From: CAZGVV01 sp964529155
GTDB lineage: Bacteria; Pseudomonadota; Alphaproteobacteria; Rickettsiales; SXRF01
DNA: 10,150 nt
NCBI GenBank assembly: GCA_964529155.1
Contig: CAZGVV010000066.1
Coordinates: 1-10,150, forward strand
Direction of reading: 5' to 3'
Part shown: piece after piece, positions 1-5,030 of the stretch
Numbering within the stretch: position 1 is the stretch's first letter
Layout of the letters: the number at the start of each line of letters is the position of its first letter
Position numbers and translations under genes: made by a program
The notes under the pieces: generated by a model
What the model saw: the letters and a program-made list of their open reading frames with translations, nothing else
Told to the model about the DNA's origin: nothing
Database searches by the model: none

Positions 1-48
1 CACCTGTACGCTGCGCTCCGGTTCTCGAAAACACTATGTTCGCCTACG

Positions 49-54
49 TATAAT
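49..54 (+). promoter_or_regulatory. possible -10 box upstream of the DUF1993 gene
   Basis: The hexamer TATAAT is a perfect sigma70-type -10 match, 121 bp before the start codon of the DUF1993 gene. No convincing -35 box lies 16-18 bp upstream (the sequence there is near CGAAAA), so this is weak. The rest of 1-174 shows no coding sequence or strong structure. The ribosome site AAGGA at 163-167, 7 nt before the ATG, is the only other clear signal. Confidence 0.3.
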
Positions 55-174
55 GTTAAATTGAAATAACTATAGTCCGCCTAATCCGATGTCAAATGCC
101 TTGCCGGATCTTGCATTAACAGAAGCTATCTCCATATATGAGACACAATTCACCCCTCACCTAAGGATTCCCTC

Positions 175-684
175 ATGTCTTTCACCCTGTATCAGGCTTC
201 TATCCCCACGTTTATTCATGGCTTGAACAATCTCTCCTCTATCCTCACCAAAGCCGAGGCCTATGCGGAAGCAAAGAAAATCGATTCCTCAGTGCTGATC
301 AATGCGCGCCTGGCGCCGGATATGTTTCCGCTGTCACGCCAGGTGCAGATCGCCTGCGATATTGTAAAAGGCGGCGGCGCACGGCTGGCGCAAAACGATG
401 TGCCAAGCTATGCTGACACCGAAACAACGTTTCCTGAATTACAGGCGCGCATTGCCAAAACCATTGCATTTCTAAACACGCTTAAAGCGGATGCCATTGA
501 CGGCGGCGAAGAACGCACCATTACGCTGAAGGTCGGCGGCCATGAATTAAGTTTCAGTGGCCAGGCTTACCTGCTGCAGTTTGTGATACCGAATTTCTAT
601 TTTCATCTCACCACCAGCTACGCCATTTTACGCCATAACGGGCTGGACATTGGCAAAATGGATTTCCTGGGCAAGATTCAATAG
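175..684 (+). CDS. DUF1993 family protein (DinB-like fold expected)
   Basis: The 169-residue product matches what I know of the DUF1993 family, small soluble proteins placed in the DinB-like four-helix superfamily; their biochemical function is not established. Recognisable family-like stretches are RLAPDMFPLSRQVQ (about residues 45-58) near the N-terminus and NFYFHLTTSYAILRHNG (140-156) followed by GKMDFLG near the C-terminus. Length fits a complete family member. There is no signal peptide or membrane segment, so a cytoplasmic location is expected. The ATG at 175 is supported by AAGGA ending 7 nt upstream. The gene stands alone on the plus strand and runs convergently into the VIT transporter gene, with only 15 bp between the two stop codons. 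Family assignment is by pattern recall, not a search. Confidence 0.85.
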   Translation: MSFTLYQASIPTFIHGLNNLSSILTKAEAYAEAKKIDSSVLINARLAPDMFPLSRQVQIACDIVKGGGARLAQNDVPSYADTETTFPELQARIAKTIAFLNTLKADAIDGGEERTITLKVGGHELSFSGQAYLLQFVIPNFYFHLTTSYAILRHNGLDIGKMDFLGKIQ

Positions 685-699
685 CCTTACCCTTGCCAT

Positions 700-1404
700 T
701 TACAGGGTAGTACCTGTCAGCCGGCCAATCAATGCGGTAAATCCCATGGAAAACGCCCCCCAGATCAGCACGCGCAGTGCTGATCTGGTGACATTTGATC
801 CGCTGATTTTCGCCGAGCAAATCCCAAGAACAACCAATGTCAGCAACGAGATGGCCGATACACTCCAGCCAATATAGGCTACGGGTGAAACCAACACCGT
901 AAGCAAGGGAAGTATCGCGCCTATAGTAAAGCTTGCGCCCGAAGAAAAGGCCGCCTGCAATGGCCTGGCTATGACTATTTCAGAAATACCCAGCTCATCA
1001 CGCGCATGCGCACCCAGCGCATCATGGGCCATTAACTGAAGCGCCACTTCCTTGGCAAGCGCTGGTTCCACGCCCCTTCCCACATAAATCTGCGCCAACT
1101 CTTCTTGCTCATATGCGGTGTTACGTGACAATTCATGCTTTTCCCTCGCCAGATCCGCCTGCTCAATATCCGATTGTGAACTCACTGATACATATTCGCC
1201 TGCCGACATGGAGCTGGCGCCCGCGATCAATCCTGCAAGCCCCGCCAGCATTACCGTGCTGTGCGACGCGCCGCCCGCTGCCATGCCGGTTACAATGCTG
1301 GCAGTGGATAATATACCATCATTCGCCCCCAGTACGGCTGCACGCAGCCATCCGGAGCGGGAAACAAAATGCTGTTCTAAATGCCGTTGGTATTTATTTT
1401 TCAC
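700..1404 (-). CDS. VIT/CCC1-type iron/manganese transporter family protein
   Basis: The 234-residue product is a bacterial VIT/CCC1-family membrane protein; characterised relatives move Fe2+ or Mn2+ across membranes, often as H+ antiporters. Visible features are SGWLRAAVLGANDGILSTAS (17-36), typical of the first helix with its conserved Asp-Gly, then AGASSMSAGEYVSVSSQ (61-77). A cytoplasmic, Glu/His-rich helical section follows (about 80-145), where relatives bind metal. Three more hydrophobic segments lie at about 155-177, 180-202 and 208-230, giving five in total. I chose GTG at 1404 because GAGG lies 8 nt upstream and the family-like sequence starts there. An ATG at 1470 would add 22 unrelated residues and overlap the preceding gene. 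It sits 22 nt after the DUF983 stop, so the two are probably one operon. Metal specificity cannot be read from sequence alone. Confidence 0.9.
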   Translation of the reverse strand: MKNKYQRHLEQHFVSRSGWLRAAVLGANDGILSTASIVTGMAAGGASHSTVMLAGLAGLIAGASSMSAGEYVSVSSQSDIEQADLAREKHELSRNTAYEQEELAQIYVGRGVEPALAKEVALQLMAHDALGAHARDELGISEIVIARPLQAAFSSGASFTIGAILPLLTVLVSPVAYIGWSVSAISLLTLVVLGICSAKISGSNVTRSALRVLIWGAFSMGFTALIGRLTGTTL

Positions 1405-1426
1405 CGGGATGACCTCATCATGCAGA

Positions 1427-1798
1427 TTATTTTCCGGTACCCAGACACCCGGAACGCCATATGATGGCAATAAATAATCCCTTTGAACGAGGCAAAATAA
1501 CCAGAATAAGCGCCAGCGCCACCGTACACCAAATCAGCGTGCCCATCCAGTCTGGCCAGTCGGTATTGGGAGCAATGGCAAGAATCAAGGTCGCGAGTAT
1601 ATGCCCCACGACCAGAATGGTAAGCCATGCCGGACCATCATCAGCGCGTATATGGCCAAAGCGCTCGCCGCATACGGCACATTGTTCCACTTGTTTTAAA
1701 TAACCCGCAAATAATTTCCCCTTGCCGCATTTCGGGCAACGACCAAGCACGGCCCGTGCCATGGTGGGCCAGAAAGTGGGTGAAGGAAGAGGCATCAT
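1427..1798 (-). CDS. DUF983 family zinc-ribbon membrane protein
   Basis: The 123-residue product fits the DUF983 family, common in Alphaproteobacteria and of unknown function. A four-cysteine zinc ribbon is visible as CPKC (C21, C24) and CAVC (C40, C43). Two hydrophobic, probably membrane-spanning segments follow at about 58-76 and 86-102. The conserved-looking DDGPAWLTI precedes the first helix. I chose the ATG at 1798, with GGCGG 8 nt upstream. A GTG at 1834 in the same frame would add 12 residues, but it lies within the best -10 box of the minus-strand promoter and so would probably fall outside the transcript. It is the first gene of a likely two-gene unit with the VIT transporter 22 nt downstream; a link to metal handling is only suggested by that neighbour. 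Confidence 0.85.
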   Translation of the reverse strand: MMPLPSPTFWPTMARAVLGRCPKCGKGKLFAGYLKQVEQCAVCGERFGHIRADDGPAWLTILVVGHILATLILAIAPNTDWPDWMGTLIWCTVALALILVILPRSKGLFIAIIWRSGCLGTGK

Positions 1799-1832
1799 CG
1801 TACATACCGCCTTGTATATGCTGTGAGCAGGC

Positions 1833-1860
1833 ACTATAGCGTTTCGATGTACTTATACAA
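1833..1860 (-). promoter_or_regulatory. sigma70-type promoter of the DUF983-VIT operon
   Basis: On the minus strand, TTGTAT (1855-1860) and TATAGT (1833-1838, five of six consensus bases) are separated by 16 bp. Initiation would fall near 1826, giving a leader of roughly 30 nt before the ATG at 1798. This spacing is the main reason to prefer that start over the GTG at 1834. Confidence 0.5.
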
Positions 1861-1868
1861 TTAATTAC

Positions 1869-1898
1869 TTGTAAAATAGCGTTAGTTCAGTAGATTAT
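1869..1898 (+). promoter_or_regulatory. possible promoter of the PhnA-domain gene
   Basis: TTGTAA (1869-1874) and GATTAT (1893-1898) are separated by 18 bp; each matches four of six consensus bases. Initiation would be near 1905, shortly before the start codon at 1922. The divergent 123-bp gap (1799-1921) is AT-rich and contains nothing else I can identify. Confidence 0.3.
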
Positions 1899-1921
1899 GC
1901 GCCAATCATTGAGAGAAAGAG

Positions 1922-2143
1922 ATGGCCATGGACGAAGTACGCGACAGCAACGGTAATCTGTTGAATGATGGGGACTCCGTCATTGTGATAAAAGATTTAA
2001 AGGTCAAAGGCACTTCCGCCATACTCAAACGCGGCACTGCGATCAAAAATATTCGCCTCACCAGTGACCCGGAGCACATTGAGTGCAATGCCGAAAAGGT
2101 AAAAGGCCTTGTGCTGAAAACCTGCTTCCTGAAAAAAGCATAA
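1922..2143 (+). CDS. short PhnA/YjdM C-terminal-domain protein
   Basis: The 73-residue product matches the C-terminal domain of the PhnA/YjdM family. The key stretches are RDSNGNLLNDGDSVIVIKDL (7-26), LKVKGTSAILKRGT (26-39) and IKNIRL (41-46), ending in a Lys-rich tail. Full-length YjdM-type proteins carry an N-terminal zinc ribbon before this domain; here it is absent and nothing upstream in frame could encode it. Domain-only versions are known to occur in the family, so this need not be a fragment. Despite the historical name, there is no good reason to assign phosphonate metabolism. The start at 1922 follows a purine-rich GAGAGAAAGAG site; an in-frame ATG at 1928 is an alternative. The gene appears monocistronic and ends 3 nt before a long hairpin. 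Confidence 0.8.
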   Translation: MAMDEVRDSNGNLLNDGDSVIVIKDLKVKGTSAILKRGTAIKNIRLTSDPEHIECNAEKVKGLVLKTCFLKKA

Positions 2144-2146
2144 CGC

Positions 2147-2201
2147 CTGAGCGCCGGTGACGATTTCGCTGCGGCGTGGCGAAGTCGTAACAGGCGCTCA
2201 G
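2147..2201. terminator. long imperfect hairpin between convergent stop codons
   Basis: Positions 2147-2169 pair with 2179-2201 around a 9-nt loop. The outer stem CTGAGCGCC/GGCGCTCAG is nine perfect pairs. Next come G.A, G-C, U-A and G.A, then the ten-pair inner stem ACGATTTCGC/GCGAAGTCGT with one G.U. The structure fills nearly all of the 58 bp between the plus-strand stop (2141-2143) and the minus-strand stop (2202-2204). A U-tract is missing, so it is not a standard intrinsic terminator. A transcript-end structure, a bidirectional terminator or a dispersed palindromic repeat are all possible. Confidence 0.55.
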
Positions 2202-2651
2202 CTAGGCAGAAACCAGCTCATCCTGCAAGGCATGCCGCGTATCATAAAATTCCGCGTGCGCTTCCTCCACCTGTGCTTCTGCCTCAGGCTGCGCTTGTTT
2301 TATCGTCAAAGCACCTGATTCGCCGGATTGAAAATTGGCTAAGTAACAGGCGTATTGATCCAGCTTCTGCGCTTCAATTTCGATGGAAGGCGTGAGCACG
2401 GTAAGCCCTAATACGCTTGCGAGTAATGCAGTGCCCATCGTCACCATTCCGAACTGAAAAGAAGCCACCGGAAATCCCGCTAAAGCCGCCAATCCGGCAC
2501 CCACCACGATACCCGTTAGTGCGCCACTGATAAAACCACTGCCGGAGGCGCGACGTATCTTTGCCATTTTTGCAAATTCCGCAAAAAGAAGTGGTGTTTC
2601 CTGCCCTTGTTGAGCACCAAGGGACTGCTTTTCCTTCATGCGTTTGCGCAT
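2202..2651 (-). CDS. small protein with two membrane segments, function unknown
   Basis: I do not recognise this 149-residue protein. It has a basic N-terminus (MRKRMKEK), a soluble section with LLFAEFAKMAKIRR (21-34), then a Gly/Ala-rich hydrophobic hairpin. The two likely membrane helices are about 40-61 and 66-87. The C-terminal half is acidic, rich in Glu, Gln and Ala, and probably helical (about 88-149). The start at 2651 is supported by GAGAGGG 4 nt upstream; a second ATG at 2639 lies too far from that site. It begins 20 nt after the stop of the 625-residue gene and is the last gene of the minus-strand unit. Its own 3' end abuts the hairpin at 2147-2201. Its location is probably the inner membrane. 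Confidence 0.7.
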   Translation of the reverse strand: MRKRMKEKQSLGAQQGQETPLLFAEFAKMAKIRRASGSGFISGALTGIVVGAGLAALAGFPVASFQFGMVTMGTALLASVLGLTVLTPSIEIEAQKLDQYACYLANFQSGESGALTIKQAQPEAEAQVEEAHAEFYDTRHALQDELVSA

Positions 2652-2671
2652 TGCACCCTCTCTTTGGCAGG

Positions 2672-4549
2672 TTACCCTTGCCGTGGTTGATTGTTCTGGT
2701 TACGCCGATTGGCGCGGTTCTGGTCCCGCTCACGTTTGAGCTGGTCTTGTGCGGACAGTGCCGCATCGTCTGGTTTGGGCACTTCATCGGCATTCAGCGA
2801 TTTAAGCCCGGTGATGGGATCCACCGATTTATCGGCAGGTTTTTTAGCATCCGCAGGCGTGACTGCACTGGCTTCACGGCCATTGCGCGCCAAGGTACGG
2901 CCAATTTCGCGAATCACCGCCATATCTACATTGATTGCCGCCGCCGGATTAACCGTCTGCGTGGCCTGTGCGTTGACCGTGGCAGCTGCGGTGCGACTGG
3001 GCGAAGAAGCGGGCCGGGCATGCCGCGCGATGCCTTCACCTTTGGCCATATCATCCGCCGATAATTTCCGGGCTGCCTGCGATGCCGTAACCTGGGTAGC
3101 CCCTCCCTGCCTGCTGCTGCGCCGACGACGCCCGCGCCGTGGGCGATTATTATCGAAAGAAGCTTCAATCGTCTGTTCCGCCGCTTCCTGCTGCTGCCGT
3201 TCCTGGTCCTGCTGCAATGCATCGATTGCGTCTTCCATTCCCGCTTTCAGGCTTTCCATCAACGCGCCGAGCTTCTGGTCTTTCAATTCATTCCAATGCT
3301 CAGGCTGCGAAATATCACTCGAAATCTGCATCGACTGCGAGGTGGAAATCGGTTTTTCAAGCGCAGCAAGCAGTTTGATGCTATGCTCCACTGCGTCTGC
3401 CGCCTGCATGGCTTTTTGCGTTTCTTCCTTCTCCGCCAGTTCCGGCTGCAAAGCCAAGGCCCGCTGCATGTAATTGCGGAAATAATCCACGGCCTTGCTG
3501 GCCGCGCCACGTAATTGTTCTTTTTCTTCCGGCTCACCGGTTTCAATAATTTCCTGCATGCTCTTATCGGTGAAGCGAATATTTTTCAGCCAATCGAGAA
3601 TAATATGCCCAAGCGCAATGGTTTCTTGCAATTCCGATGCATTCAATCGCTTGTCCACCGGCGGACTTTGCCGTGTTTGCGAAACGCTGAGCAATTTGCT
3701 GGAAGCCGTTTGGCCCGGCACGTTGTGCGTGCGTACATATTCCTTGCTTTCCTCCGGCGACATCGCCAGCACGTCCGCAGGCGGCAATGCATCGAGCGCC
3801 ATTTTACAGAATGGCGTATCTTCTTTTGGCGGCAATCCCCATTCGCGCAGGGGAAGGGCGGTTAAATTACGCATCTCACGCCGCAGTGTCGCCATAAATT
3901 TCGGATCGCGCTGGCGCTTCAGCAAGAAATCATAGGCATGTGCTGCGCCTTCACCTTCAATATTCAAATGCTCCACGTTTAAATGCGGCATAAATATGCG
4001 CCCCATCGGGCTGTTGGCATGACGCAAGCCGGCACCGAGCGTACGCGCAATACTCGACAGTTGCGGCACAAATTTCTCATCACCGGGATTAAACTCCCCG
4101 TCATCCATGAACATGCCCATAACGTCATTCAGCACCACCAGCAGATTGCGCCGGGCATTGGCGTGTTTTGCATAATCCTTGTGCTCGGGGTCAAACATGT
4201 CCGGGCGGTGTGCGCTTTCCACTAACAATTTCAGGGAATAGGGATAGGCCTCCGGGTTAAATGTAAGCTGGCCGCTATCCACCAATTGCGCATGCGCCGC
4301 AAAGGTATTTTCACGTGGAATAATGAATTTACCGGCATTGGGCCAGATGTGGATGCGCTGGCCCGCTGCTTCTTCGCGCAATTCCTGCGCTTCCATCTCA
4401 TAGGAATTTAAATATTGCTCGACGGCTTGTTGATCGCGGCCCTCAGGTAAATTGGTCCATTGCGATAATTTATTCGGGTCATCCACGTTATAGTTTGGAT
4501 GTTCTGGTGAAATGCTTGCTCTAAAATCGTTATCATCATCAATAGCCAT
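2672..4549 (-). CDS. 625-residue unrecognised protein with Arg-rich patch
   Basis: I do not recognise this protein. It has no signal peptide or membrane segment and a single Cys (C248), so it is probably cytoplasmic. Residues 1-50 are acidic. About 60-270 look globular, with short stretches such as HIWPNAGKFIIPRENTF (67-83) and GLRHANSPMGRIFMPHL (174-190). About 300-395 and 420-465 look helical, the latter Gln/Glu-rich and coiled-coil-like. A cluster RPRRGRRRRSSR (469-480) follows, then a disordered Ala/Pro/Ser-rich stretch and a final Arg/Asn/Gln-rich tail (602-625). Such basic low-complexity tails can bind nucleic acid or ribosomes, but that is inference. The ATG at 4549 lacks a good ribosome site. 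It starts 24 nt after the DUF2610 gene and ends 20 nt before the two-helix protein, so the three are probably co-transcribed. Confidence 0.75.
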   Translation of the reverse strand: MAIDDDNDFRASISPEHPNYNVDDPNKLSQWTNLPEGRDQQAVEQYLNSYEMEAQELREEAAGQRIHIWPNAGKFIIPRENTFAAHAQLVDSGQLTFNPEAYPYSLKLLVESAHRPDMFDPEHKDYAKHANARRNLLVVLNDVMGMFMDDGEFNPGDEKFVPQLSSIARTLGAGLRHANSPMGRIFMPHLNVEHLNIEGEGAAHAYDFLLKRQRDPKFMATLRREMRNLTALPLREWGLPPKEDTPFCKMALDALPPADVLAMSPEESKEYVRTHNVPGQTASSKLLSVSQTRQSPPVDKRLNASELQETIALGHIILDWLKNIRFTDKSMQEIIETGEPEEKEQLRGAASKAVDYFRNYMQRALALQPELAEKEETQKAMQAADAVEHSIKLLAALEKPISTSQSMQISSDISQPEHWNELKDQKLGALMESLKAGMEDAIDALQQDQERQQQEAAEQTIEASFDNNRPRRGRRRRSSRQGGATQVTASQAARKLSADDMAKGEGIARHARPASSPSRTAAATVNAQATQTVNPAAAINVDMAVIREIGRTLARNGREASAVTPADAKKPADKSVDPITGLKSLNADEVPKPDDAALSAQDQLKRERDQNRANRRNQNNQPRQG

Positions 4550-4573
4550 AATTCATACACCACACTTCAACGC

Positions 4574-4855
4574 TTATTGCACGGTCTCAACCTTAATTTG
4601 TGTTCCGTCTTCCGCTGCTGCCGTTCCCAACGCGTATACGCACAAATCTTCAAACGACACGTTATTTTCCAAAGCAATCTTATGCAGACGCTCAAAGCTA
4701 TCCATAACATCCTGAGGAATCGTGCCACCGCGAATGGTAGACAACCACCAGGCTTGATGCTGCAAGGGATGGCGCTGCGGATGCGGCTCACCAACATAGA
4801 CGTGAAACGGATATTTCACGCCGTTAAAATCACAAGGAATAGTAAATCGTTTCAT
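4574..4855 (-). CDS. DUF2610 family protein
   Basis: The 93-residue product resembles DUF2610, a small soluble family of unknown function that I associate with Rickettsiales and other Alphaproteobacteria. Diagnostic-looking stretches are MKRFTIPCDFNG at the start, VYVGEPHPQRHPLQHQAWWL near the middle, then RGGTIPQDVMDSF and ENNVSFEDLCVYALG. I chose the ATG at 4855 because the family-like sequence begins there. A GTG at 4882 in frame would add nine residues, with a purine-rich site only 2 nt upstream of it, so it is less likely. It is the first gene of the three-gene minus-strand unit. A possible -10 (TATGAT on the minus strand at 4894-4899) lies upstream without a well-spaced -35. Confidence 0.75.
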   Translation of the reverse strand: MKRFTIPCDFNGVKYPFHVYVGEPHPQRHPLQHQAWWLSTIRGGTIPQDVMDSFERLHKIALENNVSFEDLCVYALGTAAAEDGTQIKVETVQ

Positions 4856-5030
4856 GCCGTGTTTACCTGTTTTATTACACACTTCTTTCCAACATCATAC
4901 GTCATGAATGTTACCGATTTATGACAACGCGTTAGCTTGTATTTTCTTGCAAAATCAGGACGTAATATCGTTGCTGGTGACCTGGTTACTATGCTATGAA
5001 TAGAAGGGTAAATGCAAGAGGGTGCGCGGG
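4856..5030. other. divergent intergenic region
   Basis: These 175 bp separate the minus-strand DUF2610 operon from the plus-strand two-gene unit and must hold both promoters. On the minus strand TATGAT (4894-4899) is the best -10, with TGACAA (TTGTCA on the minus strand) at 4922-4927 too far away at 22 bp. On the plus strand TTGCAA and TAATAT-like elements occur around 4950-4975 without a clean pair. AGAGGG at 5017-5022 is the ribosome site for the gene starting at 5031. No RNA gene or strong hairpin is visible. Confidence 0.4.

Noticed and set aside
684..706. Six-pair hairpin TACCCT/AGGGTA between the DUF1993 and VIT stops.
   Set aside because: It is short with a 10-nt loop and no U-tract, too weak to call a terminator.
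1405..1470. Longer VIT transporter starting with ATG at 1470.
   Set aside because: The extra 22 residues do not look like the family and overlap the DUF983 gene. GTG at 1404 has GAGG 8 nt upstream.
1799..1834. GTG start at 1834 for the DUF983 protein.
   Set aside because: It falls in the -10 box of the best promoter; the ATG at 1798 has a usable ribosome site.
2561..3473. Plus-strand open frames opposite the 625-residue gene (2561-3064 and 2691-3473).
   Set aside because: They are rich in Arg, Cys or Ser from reverse reading of Ala/Arg codons, lack ribosome sites, and conflict with the well-spaced minus-strand operon.
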